NCBI GenBank assembly: GCA_030622295.1
Contig: JAUXGI010000065.1
Location: 1-6,520, forward strand
DNA: 6,520 nt
Direction: 5' to 3'
Source of the DNA: Planctomycetota bacterium
Lineage (GTDB): Bacteria; Planctomycetota; B129-G9
Numbering within the stretch: position 1 is the first letter of the stretch; every line of letters begins with the position of its first letter. The translations under genes were made by a program, and so were the position numbers. This document shows positions 1 through 6,098 of the stretch, piece by piece. Under the pieces are notes generated by a model. That model searched no databases, was not told the origin of the DNA, and saw nothing but the letters and a program-made list of their open reading frames with translations.

Positions 1-15
1 CAAGGGGTGAGGGCA

Positions 16-42
16 AGGGGCAATCCGCCTCAGGCGGACAAC
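16..42. repeat. 27-bp inverted repeat flanking coaX, left arm
   Basis: This 27-bp stretch is the exact reverse complement of 980-1006 on the other side of coaX. It contains the 15-bp palindrome TCCGCCTCAGGCGGA together with its flanking GGGCAA-type microrepeat. The similarity continues more weakly inward (43-51 against 971-979, two mismatches). The two arms therefore enclose coaX in inverted orientation. Confidence 0.85.
24..38. repeat. 15-bp palindrome, copy 1
   Basis: TCCGCCTCAGGCGGA is a perfect palindrome with 7-bp arms around one central base. It is flanked by CAA on both sides (21-23 and 39-41). Removing the palindrome and one CAA restores an uninterrupted GGGCAA-type microrepeat. This looks like an insertion with a 3-bp target duplication. 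The same sequence recurs at 984-998 and 4286-4300. Confidence 0.8.
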
Positions 43-51
43 GGGCAACAG

Positions 52-110
52 GCGAGGGGGTCAGACGCTGAGGAGGAGCGAAGCGACGGGAAGGGTCTGA
101 CTCCCCGAGC
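52..110 (+). repeat. Palindromic element A, copy 1 (59 bp)
   Basis: The copy starts GCGAGGGGGTCAGAC and ends GTCTGACTCCCCGAGC. These ends pair over about 11 bp with one G.T wobble. The centre holds GCGAAGC (78-84), a sequence known to form an unusually stable DNA mini-hairpin. It is identical over all 59 bp to the copy at 2311-2369. Size, palindromic ends and intergenic location are typical of REP-like or small non-autonomous elements. No transposase is present in the window to assign it to a family. Confidence 0.85.
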
Positions 111-152
111 CTTGGGCAACGGGCAAACTTGAAACCTGAAACTCCCCCCTTC

Positions 153-908
153 CTACTTTCCTGCTTGCCTCCCCCGTTTCCGGTCTGACATCAGCCATGC
201 CAGGCGCAATCCCTCCAGGACGAGCGCGGGAATGAGATGGTCGATGCCGCTCAGGTGAGGCGCGAAGCGCTCCGCGCCGCCGCCGGTGAGGAAGGTAACC
301 GCACCGGCTGTTTCGCGCCGCAGCATTTCCGATATCTTTTCAATCGCCCCGACCGTCCCCCAGAACACGCCCGACGACATTGCGCCTTGCGTGTCCGTGC
401 CCAAAACCGGTATCTCCCTCGGCAGGGAGGTTTCAGGCAGCAGCGCGGTGTTGGAGTGGAGCGCCGAGAGCGCGGTTCCGGGACCGGGCATGATGGCGCC
501 GCCGAGGAAGTCGCCGTTCCCGGCCACGGCGTCGATGGTGACGGCCGTGCCGATGTCGATGACCACGCATGACTTTTTTACACGCTCATGAGCCGCCAGC
601 GCGTTCAGCAGGCGGTCTATCCCGACCTTCTCCGGGCACGTGGTGCGGTTGCGGACGGGCACGCGAAAGTCCCTGCCCGCCAGCAGTGCGGGGCATCTGA
701 GCGCGCCGGAGGCGGACTCGACGACTGATTCTGAAACCTCCGGGTTGACTCCGGCTGCGAGAACGGACTCGGCTTGCGGGTACGAGTTGAGAAAAACGTC
801 CAGGCGTGACCTGTCCGAGAGGGGAAACCGCTCGGCTCGCGCGAGCGATTCGCCTTCGAATGCTCCGCAAAGGATGTTCGTATTGCCGATGTTTATGGTC
901 AGCAGCAA
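153..908 (-). CDS. coaX: Type III pantothenate kinase (CoaX)
   Basis: CoaX phosphorylates pantothenate with ATP in the cytoplasm, the first step of coenzyme A synthesis. The 251-residue length fits the family. Recognisable blocks, numbered from the TTG start, are the phosphate loop NIGNTN (6-11), GIDRLLN (96-102), IDIGTAVT (117-124), GGAIMPG (136-142) and TGGGA (208-212). The catalytic-type Asp98 in GIDR and Asp118 in DIGT are present. The first residue of the phosphate loop is Asn6, where the family almost always has Asp (DxGNT). I chose TTG at 908 because family members begin with a short M-L-L-x-I-D leader. An in-frame TTG at 950 would add 14 residues (from KPETSL to HFAT) that are translated repeat DNA. 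Neither start has a clear ribosome-binding site. The last residues (GRQAGK) also run into the repeat spacer. It is separated from pilT by repeats, so co-transcription is uncertain. Confidence 0.93.
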   Translation of the reverse strand: MLLTINIGNTNILCGAFEGESLARAERFPLSDRSRLDVFLNSYPQAESVLAAGVNPEVSESVVESASGALRCPALLAGRDFRVPVRNRTTCPEKVGIDRLLNALAAHERVKKSCVVIDIGTAVTIDAVAGNGDFLGGAIMPGPGTALSALHSNTALLPETSLPREIPVLGTDTQGAMSSGVFWGTVGAIEKISEMLRRETAGAVTFLTGGGAERFAPHLSGIDHLIPALVLEGLRLAWLMSDRKRGRQAGK

Positions 909-928
909 AGTAGCAAAGTGGCAAAGTG
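905..928. repeat. GCAAAGTR octamer tandem array
   Basis: There are three consecutive 8-bp units, GCAAAGTA, GCAAAGTG and GCAAAGTG. The first unit contains the likely TTG start codon of coaX (906-908 on the minus strand), so the translation start lies inside the microrepeat. Confidence 0.85.
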
Positions 929-936
929 GGAGGGAA

Positions 937-964
937 GTTTCAGGTTTCAAGTTTCAGGTTTCAA
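937..964. repeat. GTTTCAR heptamer tandem array
   Basis: Four perfect 7-bp units alternate GTTTCAG and GTTTCAA, followed by a partial unit. A two-unit version occurs in inverted orientation at 126-143 on the other side of coaX. The design recalls the short heptameric tandem repeats described in some cyanobacteria, but I can claim only the resemblance. Confidence 0.9.
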
Positions 965-979
965 GTTTTCCTGTTGTCT

Positions 980-1006
980 GTTGTCCGCCTGAGGCGGATT
1001 GCCCCT
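980..1006. repeat. 27-bp inverted repeat flanking coaX, right arm
   Basis: This is the exact reverse complement of 16-42 and lies between coaX and the pilT stop codon. It includes the second copy of the 15-bp palindrome. Compared with the left arm, it lacks the inserted element A. Confidence 0.85.
984..998. repeat. 15-bp palindrome, copy 2
   Basis: TCCGCCTGAGGCGGA is the reverse complement of copy 1, differing only in the orientation of the central base. It is flanked by TTG on both sides (981-983 and 999-1001). Removing it with one TTG rejoins a GTTGCC-type microrepeat. Confidence 0.8.
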
Positions 1007-1029
1007 CGCCTGTTGCCTGTTCTGAGCAG

Positions 1030-2205
1030 TCAGTCGAGCATGTCGTACTGTTCCGCGCCCAGCCTGATTCGCGCGGTCGTGCTCGGGCGTTTTCCTTCCT
1101 GCGCGTCCTCGTCGGGCATCTTCGACATGTCGCCGCCCTTGCGGATGCCGCGTATCTGGAGTTCCAGGTCATCGGCGTTGTCCGAGGCGGCGCGGGCCTC
1201 CTCCAGCGTTATTTTACCATTTACGTACAGGTCGCACAACGATTGGTTGAAGGTCTGCGTGCCGTAATGTGAATGCTCGTCTGCAATGGCTTTGGTGATT
1301 GCCTTGGTCTTGCCTTCGGCTATGAATTCGCGTATGAGCGGAGTGCCGAACATCATTTCAACGGCGGGCATTCGCCCCTCCGCGTCGATGCGTGTGAGCA
1401 GTCTCTGCGAGACCACCGCCTGGAGGTTCAACGACATTTGCAGCCGTATGAGGTTGTGCTGTTCGTTCGGAAAGAGGTTGATGATGCGCTCTATGGTCTG
1501 GACGGCGTTGACGGTATGGAGGGTACTGAGCACCAGGTGGCCGGTCTCCGAGGCGTTGATGGCGGCATCCATGGTCTCCTTGTCGCGCATCTCGCCGATG
1601 ACGATTACGTCGGGGGACTGACGCATGCAGTACTTCAACGCCGTGGCGAAGTCCTCGGTATCCAGGCCTATTTCGCGCTGGCTGATGATGCTCTTCTTGT
1701 CGTAAAACTGGTACTCGATGGGGTCCTCGATGGTGATGATGTGCTTCTGCGCAACGCTGTTGATGTACTCTATCATCGAGGCGATGGTGGTCGACTTGCC
1801 GCTGCCGGTCACGCCGGTAATCAGGACCATGCCTCTCGACTGGAGCGAGAGGCGTTGCAGGGCTTGAACAGGCAGGTTGAGTTCCGCGAAGGACGGTATC
1901 TCGTCCTTGATATACCTGAAGACCACTCCCAGTTCCCCCTGCCGCCGGAACAGGTTTATGCGGAACCTGCCCATTCCCTCAATGTGATACGCGGCGTCCA
2001 CCTCGCCGTATTCTTCGAATATCCTGCGGGTCTCTTCGACCAGGAAGATATCGCAGTAGGAGCGCGTGTCCTGGAGAGTGACGGGTTCTTCGTCCAGAAA
2101 TGTTATCCTGCCGTTGACTCTCACGGCGGGAACACCCCCTGATTTGATGATGAGGTCGGATGCCCCGGCTTCCACCATGTGCTGAAGGAGTTCGTTCAGT
2201 TCCAT
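1030..2205 (-). CDS. pilT: PilT/PilU-family type IV pilus retraction ATPase
   Basis: This is a hexameric cytoplasmic AAA-like ATPase of the type II/IV secretion superfamily that powers disassembly of type IV pili for twitching motility. The 391 residues show an N-terminal PAS-like domain (about 1-110, with ASDLIIKSGGVPAVRVNG), Walker A GVTGSGKST (131-139), Asp box ITIEDPIEY (157-165), Walker B DVIVIGEMRD (199-208) and His box GHLVLSTLHTVNA (222-234). The region SQREIGLDTEDF (175-186), SLNLQAVVSQRL (258-269) and YGTQTFNQSLCDLY (314-327) reads closer to PilU than to classical PilT, and the PilT AIRNLIRE motif is not exact. The last 35 or so residues form a charged, probably disordered tail. The ATG at 2205 has GAGG (2213-2216) seven bases upstream. 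No other pilus gene is nearby, as is common for pilT. Confidence 0.95.
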   Translation of the reverse strand: MELNELLQHMVEAGASDLIIKSGGVPAVRVNGRITFLDEEPVTLQDTRSYCDIFLVEETRRIFEEYGEVDAAYHIEGMGRFRINLFRRQGELGVVFRYIKDEIPSFAELNLPVQALQRLSLQSRGMVLITGVTGSGKSTTIASMIEYINSVAQKHIITIEDPIEYQFYDKKSIISQREIGLDTEDFATALKYCMRQSPDVIVIGEMRDKETMDAAINASETGHLVLSTLHTVNAVQTIERIINLFPNEQHNLIRLQMSLNLQAVVSQRLLTRIDAEGRMPAVEMMFGTPLIREFIAEGKTKAITKAIADEHSHYGTQTFNQSLCDLYVNGKITLEEARAASDNADDLELQIRGIRKGGDMSKMPDEDAQEGKRPSTTARIRLGAEQYDMLD

Positions 2206-2397
2206 TTGTGCGCCTCAAAACTGGTAATGCTTTGTGCTAGGGTTCCCGTGCTGCCCGATTCAATCATGGAAGAATTACCTGGTTTCTGTTGCGGAAAGTC
2301 GATTCTCACCGCGAGGGGGTCAGACGCTGAGGAGGAGCGAAGCGACGGGAAGGGTCTGACTCCCCGAGCGCGAAAAATCGACTTTCCGCAACAGAAA
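2206..2397. other. obg-pilT spacer
   Basis: The spacer is 192 bp. The half next to obg is a nested palindrome (2282-2398) with element A inside. The half next to pilT (2206-2281) carries only the pilT ribosome-binding site. I see no convincing sigma-70 promoter for pilT. Confidence 0.6.

Positions 2398-2398
<1 letters not shown>
2282..2398. repeat. 23-bp inverted repeat enclosing element A after obg
   Basis: A perfect 23-bp inverted repeat (2282-2304 and 2376-2398) encloses 71 bp, of which 59 bp are element A. The right arm reaches the first base of the obg stop codon (2398-2400 on the minus strand). The whole unit could form a long cruciform or RNA hairpin with a second hairpin at its tip. 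Either element A inserted in the loop of an obg transcription-end hairpin, or the arms are part of a larger mobile palindrome. There is no T-tract on the obg-distal side, so it is not a classical intrinsic terminator. Confidence 0.85.
2311..2369 (+). repeat. Palindromic element A, copy 2 (59 bp)
   Basis: It is identical to copy 1 at 52-110 over all 59 bp, including the central GCGAAGC (2337-2343), and has the same orientation. Perfect identity between two unconstrained spacers implies recent copying or strong selection on the sequence. Confidence 0.9.
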
Positions 2399-3402
<1,004 letters not shown>

Positions 3403-3405
3403 GGA

Positions 3406-3438
3406 CTATTCCGATAAAAAACAAGAGGAGTGTCGCAT
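3406..3438 (-). CDS. Possible 10-codon leader peptide upstream of obg
   Basis: An ATG at 3438 opens a frame reading MRHSSCFLSE, with TAG at 3408-3406, three bases before the obg ATG. GAGGAG (3449-3444) lies five bases upstream of the ATG, the best ribosome-binding site near obg. The start codon lies in the loop of the terminator hairpin, the Shine-Dalgarno is the left arm of its stem, and the codons run through the right arm and the T-tract. Ribosomes on this frame would open the hairpin and deliver termination next to the obg start. I infer a leader or coupling role. The frame is very short and may be fortuitous. Confidence 0.35.
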   Translation of the reverse strand: MRHSSCFLSE

Positions 3439-3449
3439 GAACACTCCTC
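3414..3449 (-). terminator. Rho-independent terminator after rpmA
   Basis: A perfect 9-bp stem (3449-3441 pairing with 3433-3425), closed by a 7-nt loop, is followed on the minus strand by TTGTTTTTTA. It is the only hairpin plus T-tract I find in the window. It lies about 100 nt downstream of rpmA and directly in front of obg, so it would end the rplU-rpmA transcript or act as an attenuator for obg. Confidence 0.75.
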
Positions 3450-3450
3450 A

Positions 3451-3480
3451 ACTATTTGGCATGGTCATACTTCAAGTCAA
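3451..3480 (-). promoter_or_regulatory. Weak candidate promoter for obg
   Basis: On the minus strand TTGACT (3480-3475) is separated by 18 bp from AATAGT (3456-3451), four of six matches to TATAAT. Initiation would fall in the left arm of the terminator stem, so such a transcript could not form the full hairpin and would escape it. The -10 match is modest and chance is a real possibility. Confidence 0.25.
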
Positions 3481-3546
3481 CATGGCTCGCCTGTATCATC
3501 GGCAGGAATCCGCTGCAACTTGACAGGTACCTCGCCGCGATGCCTC

Positions 3547-3798
3547 CTACGAGCCGCTCTGCGGTGTAACGCTGACCTTCCGATTTTCGGCGAACTGCAC
3601 ACGGCCGTCGACAAGCGCAAAGAGGGTGTAATCTCTGCCCTGGCCGACGTTGCGGCCGGGCTTGAACTTCGTGCCGCACTGCCGGACGATGATGGAGCCG
3701 GCCCTGACGGCCTGATTTCCGTAAGCCTTGATGCCGCGCCGCTGCGCGTTGCTGTCGCGGCCGTTTCTTGTGGAACCTTGTCCTTTTTTATGTGCCAT
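3547..3798 (-). CDS. rpmA: 50S ribosomal protein L27
   Basis: L27 is a large-subunit protein whose flexible N-terminus reaches the peptidyl-transferase centre and contacts the tRNA acceptor ends. The 83 residues carry the family signature: [16 protein letters not shown] (1-16), [18 protein letters not shown] (34-51) and [12 protein letters not shown] (54-65). The N-terminus starts directly at the mature sequence, without the extension that Firmicutes cleave off with Prp protease. The ATG at 3798 is preceded by AGGAG seven bases upstream. That AGGAG lies inside a small hairpin. It follows rplU, the usual order. The C-terminal SVTPQSGS tail is variable in the family. Confidence 0.97.
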   Translation of the reverse strand: MAHKKGQGSTRNGRDSNAQRRGIKAYGNQAVRAGSIIVRQCGTKFKPGRNVGQGRDYTLFALVDGRVQFAENRKVSVTPQSGS

Positions 3799-3805
3799 GA
3801 CTTTG

Positions 3806-3819
3806 CTCCTGAGCAGGAG
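3806..3819 (-). promoter_or_regulatory. rpmA ribosome-binding site within a small hairpin
   Basis: On the minus strand CTCCTG and CAGGAG are complementary arms separated by two bases, so in RNA about five pairs can form around a 4-nt loop. The second arm contains the AGGAG Shine-Dalgarno of rpmA, seven bases before the ATG. Partial masking of the site is plausible, but the stem is short. Confidence 0.4.
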
Positions 3820-3850
3820 TTCAAAAATAACGAACGATATGTTAGTGCGC

Positions 3851-3922
3851 GCTCGGGGAGTCAGACCCCTCCCGTCGCCCCCGATAAATCGGGGCCTCCT
3901 CCTCGGCGTCTGACCCCCTCGC
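3851..3922 (-). repeat. Palindromic element A, copy 3 (variant loop, 72 bp)
   Basis: This is an inverted copy between rplU and rpmA. It has the same ends as copies 1 and 2 (GCGAGGGGGTCAGAC and GTCTGACTCCCCGAGC on the minus strand). The central mini-hairpin is replaced by a different one, CCCCGA-TAAA-TCGGGG (3879-3894). It begins six bases after the rplU stop codon. It has no T-tract and is unlikely to be a strong terminator, but its hairpin will be part of the rplU-rpmA mRNA. Confidence 0.85.
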
Positions 3923-3928
3923 GGTTTG

Positions 3929-4258
3929 CTATTTCAGGTTGAGGTCTTTGATTATTACGCGGGTATATTTCTGACGGTGGCCTATCTTCTTGTGGTAGCC
4001 CTTGCGCCTCTTGAACTTGAAGACCGTCACCTTTTCACCGGCCACAGGCCCCGCGACCTCACCGGTGACGGAAGCGCCTTCGATAACGGGCTGCCCGATG
4101 CGAATGTCGTCTTTGCGGCAGAACAACATGACGTCGTTGAACGTAATCGCCTGGCCGCGCTCGACGTCCCGCAGGTCAATATCGACGATGTCGCCCTTTG
4201 TTACCTTGTATTGCTTCGAGCCGTCTTTGAAAACCGCGTATTCTTCCGCCTTCTCCAC
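3929..4258 (-). CDS. rplU: 50S ribosomal protein L21
   Basis: L21 binds 23S rRNA in the large ribosomal subunit. The 109 residues show the family blocks: [17 protein letters not shown] (7-23), the middle segment through VMLFCRKDD and [14 protein letters not shown], and the RNA-binding C-terminal block [19 protein letters not shown] (81-99). I chose the GTG start at 4258 because GGAG (4269-4266) lies seven bases upstream. It adds a short MEKAEE lead before the usual start of the L21 fold. Its leader contains the heptamer array, a 15-bp palindrome and elements A and B, so the distance from rng is far larger than in compact operons. Confidence 0.96.
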   Translation of the reverse strand: MEKAEEYAVFKDGSKQYKVTKGDIVDIDLRDVERGQAITFNDVMLFCRKDDIRIGQPVIEGASVTGEVAGPVAGEKVTVFKFKRRKGYHKKIGHRQKYTRVIIKDLNLK

Positions 4259-4271
4259 GGGGTTACTCCAA

Positions 4272-4316
4272 CAAGGTTCAAGGTTTCCGCCTCAGGCGGA
4301 TTCAAGGTTCAAGGTT
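4272..4316. repeat. CAAGGTT heptamer array
   Basis: The four perfect 7-bp units lie at 4272-4278, 4279-4285, 4303-4309 and 4310-4316. The middle is interrupted by 17 bp, made of the 15-bp palindrome plus a duplicated TT. Without that insertion the four units are exactly in phase. Confidence 0.9.
4286..4300. repeat. 15-bp palindrome, copy 3
   Basis: TCCGCCTCAGGCGGA is identical to copy 1 and flanked by TT on both sides (4284-4285 and 4301-4302). Deleting the palindrome and one TT restores a perfect four-unit CAAGGTT array. This is the clearest of the three cases that the palindrome was inserted. Confidence 0.85.
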
Positions 4317-4384
4317 CAAAGTCCTCAAGTTGCCCGCTTTTTTCGCACAGGCGTCGGTTGGCCGGCTGTAGAGCCGGTGTTTAC

Positions 4385-4453
4385 GGGGACAGTCACTATT
4401 CTACGAATTCCACTCGCACCGCTCGCGGAATTCCGTAAATAGTGACAGTCCCC
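4385..4453. repeat. Palindromic element B (about 69 bp)
   Basis: The ends GGGGACAGTCACTATT (4385-4400) and AATAGTGACAGTCCCC (4438-4453) are a perfect 16-bp inverted repeat. An inner pair (ACGAATTCC and GGAATTCCGT) extends the stem with one bulge on each side. The tip is a 15-nt CG-rich loop. This is the shape expected of a REP-like hairpin that a Y1/RAYT transposase could recognise. The enzyme is not in the window, so the link is inference. Confidence 0.8.
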
Positions 4454-4457
4454 CCCA

Positions 4458-4479
4458 CCTCAGCGTCTGACCCCCTCGC
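4458..4479 (-). repeat. Half copy of element A (copy 4)
   Basis: On the minus strand this matches the first 22 bp of element A (GCGAGGGGGTCAGACGCTGAGG) exactly, then stops. The right half is missing and element B begins four bases later. This suggests that B inserted into, or recombined with, an older copy of A. Confidence 0.8.
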
Positions 4480-4542
4480 AACCTGTTTGATTGAGTCCCC
4501 CTCGCTTCACTCGGGACAAGCGATTAAAGTCCCTGTTTGTGA

Positions 4543-6045
4543 CTATAATTTCTTTTCGCCGCTTTTGGTATGGTAGGCCACGTTGTTGTCTTCCGTCTGG
4601 AAGTTTTCATCGCTCTTAATGAGTATGCCCTTGCCGTATTTTTCTTCGAAGTAGACCAGGTCTTTCCTCTTGGTGTTTTGGAGATAGAAGGCCACCTGCG
4701 GGCTGACGGCGACCTCGATGGTCACTATTTTCGGGTCCCGCAGGCCGAGTTTTATCTTCCGCATGACCCCCAGGCTGACGCTGGCGACGGTCTTGACCGC
4801 GCCTGCGCCGTGACACAGCGGGCACTCTTCGTAAGCGTCGCGGTGCATGCCCGGGCGCATCTTCTGGCGGGTCATCTCGATGAGGCAGAAGCGCGACATC
4901 CTCAGCACGGTCTTCTGCGCGCGGTCTTCCTTGACCGCGGCGCGGAACTCGCGCTCCACGGCCAGGCGGTTCTTCGCCGGGCGCATGTCGATGAAGTCTA
5001 TAACGACGACCCCGCCCAGGTCGCGCAGGCGCAACTGCCGGCCGACCTCCCGGGCGGCCTCAAGGTTTATCTTCAGCGCGGTCTCCTCCAGGTCTTTCTC
5101 CCGGCGGTAGCCGCCGGAGTTGACGTCCACGCTTACCATCGCCTCGGTCTGTTCGATGACGACGGACCCGCCGCTCTTGAGCGGCACCTTGCGCTGGTAG
5201 AGGCTCTCTATCTGGTCTTCTACGCCGTACTTGTAAAAGATAGGCTCGTCGGTGTCGTGAAACCTGACAACGCGGCCGGTGCGCGGCATGACCGAGCGCA
5301 TGAACTCGCGCGCCTTTCTGGTTTCCTCCTCGGAGTCGATGATTATCTCGCTGATTTGCGAGTTATACAGGTCTCGTATCGCCCGGATGACGAGGTCGCT
5401 CTCCCTGTACAGTTCCGAGGGGACCTTTCCCTGCTTCGCACGCGATTGCAGGGCCTTCCACAGCCTCAGGAGATACTGCAGGTCCTTCAGCAGTTCCCGC
5501 TTGGTCCTGTCGACGCCGGCGGTGCGGATGATGAAGCCCAGGTCCTTCGGCGGGTGAAGCGACTCGAGCATCTTGCGCAACGTATCGCGCCGTTCGGGCT
5601 CCTCGATTTTTTTTGAAACGCCCAGACGCTTCAGATGCGGCATGAGCACCAGGTATCGGCCGGGTATGCTGATGAACATGCTCAGGGTCGGGCCCTTGTG
5701 CCCCACGCCGTCGCGTGTAACCTGTACGAGCAACTCCTGACCGCGACGAAGCACGTTCTGGATAAGGCGATGCCTGCCGCGCCTGCCGGAGGCCTTGCCG
5801 CTGTCTTTGCTGATTTGCGGCAACACATCGGAGACGTGCAGGAACCCCTGCTTCTCCCCGCCGAAATCAACGAAGGCGGCCTGTATGGCCGGCTCCACAT
5901 TGGCCACGCGGGCCTTGTATATGTTGCCTAAATATGTCTCTTTCTGGGTTCTTTCGATGTAGAGTTCATCGAGAACCTTGTCTTTCAATATGGCCACGCG
6001 CCCTTCTTCGGGCTCGCCCACATTGACCAACATTGTTTTTTTCAT
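4543..6045 (-). CDS. rng: Ribonuclease E/G family endoribonuclease (RNase G type)
   Basis: This is a cytoplasmic Mg-dependent endoribonuclease that cuts single-stranded AU-rich RNA in rRNA maturation and mRNA decay. The 500 residues are close to RNase G length (about 490), and the long disordered degradosome tail of RNase E is absent. Visible parts are an S1-like domain (about 38-124, TYLGNIYKARVANVEPAIQA), the 5'-sensor region (about 120-150), the catalytic Asp307 in SVDVNSGG and Asp350 in VVIDFIDM (348-354), and the zinc-link CPLCHGAGAV (408-417). I chose ATG at 6045 because AGGGAAGG lies just upstream and the protein then starts like relatives (MKKTMLVN). An upstream in-frame extension to 6351 is rejected because it overlaps the preceding gene with low-complexity residues. 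It lies 53 nt downstream of the DUF2344 gene and is probably co-transcribed with it. Confidence 0.95.
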   Translation of the reverse strand: MKKTMLVNVGEPEEGRVAILKDKVLDELYIERTQKETYLGNIYKARVANVEPAIQAAFVDFGGEKQGFLHVSDVLPQISKDSGKASGRRGRHRLIQNVLRRGQELLVQVTRDGVGHKGPTLSMFISIPGRYLVLMPHLKRLGVSKKIEEPERRDTLRKMLESLHPPKDLGFIIRTAGVDRTKRELLKDLQYLLRLWKALQSRAKQGKVPSELYRESDLVIRAIRDLYNSQISEIIIDSEEETRKAREFMRSVMPRTGRVVRFHDTDEPIFYKYGVEDQIESLYQRKVPLKSGGSVVIEQTEAMVSVDVNSGGYRREKDLEETALKINLEAAREVGRQLRLRDLGGVVVIDFIDMRPAKNRLAVEREFRAAVKEDRAQKTVLRMSRFCLIEMTRQKMRPGMHRDAYEECPLCHGAGAVKTVASVSLGVMRKIKLGLRDPKIVTIEVAVSPQVAFYLQNTKRKDLVYFEEKYGKGILIKSDENFQTEDNNVAYHTKSGEKKL

Positions 6046-6098
6046 TTGCCTTCCCTGTTTCCCGCCCCGGTGCGTTATTGCGTCGACCGGGCGGCGGT

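Larger units (their letters stand above)
1..152. other. Repeat-filled spacer downstream of coaX
   Basis: No gene is supported here. The spacer consists of degenerate GGGCAA-type microrepeats (11-23, 43-48 and 113-126), one 15-bp palindrome (24-38), one full copy of element A (52-110) and a short stretch of the heptamer family also seen upstream of coaX (126-143, in inverted orientation). The order of these modules mirrors the spacer on the other side of coaX. No T-tract terminator is visible after the coaX stop codon. Confidence 0.7.
4259..4542. other. Repeat-packed rng-rplU spacer
   Basis: The 284-bp spacer holds no gene. From left to right it contains the rplU ribosome-binding site (4266-4269), a heptamer array interrupted by a 15-bp palindrome (4272-4316), a small hairpin CCGGCT-GTAG-AGCCGG (4362-4377), element B (4385-4453), a half copy of element A (4458-4479) and an imperfect hairpin with GTCCC/GGGAC ends (4495-4517). 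This last hairpin repeats the CCCCCTCGC terminus of element A at 4497-4505. I see no clear promoter for rplU. Confidence 0.7.

Noticed and set aside
905..1006. Tandem repeats as a possible CRISPR array
   Set aside because: The units are 7-8 bp with no spacers. No repeat of 24-40 bp at regular intervals exists and no cas gene is present.
1273..2142. A 289-codon plus-strand frame opposite the pilus ATPase
   Set aside because: It is the antisense shadow of the ATPase gene. It has no ribosome-binding site and no recognisable motif.
3452..3679. A 75-codon frame overlapping the end of rpmA
   Set aside because: It is the shifted frame of L27 continuing by chance into the spacer. It has no ribosome-binding site and no conservation that I can recognise.
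4362..4377. Hairpin CCGGCT-GTAG-AGCCGG as a terminator for rng
   Set aside because: There is no T-tract on the correct side, and it lies almost 170 bp from the rng stop.
4544..4549. A perfect TATAAT on the plus strand at the end of rng
   Set aside because: No -35 element lies at suitable spacing, and it would drive antisense transcription into rng. It overlaps the rng stop codon, so chance is likelier.
4570..5616. A 348-codon plus-strand frame opposite rng
   Set aside because: It is a composition-driven antisense frame. The minus-strand frame carries all RNase E/G motifs.
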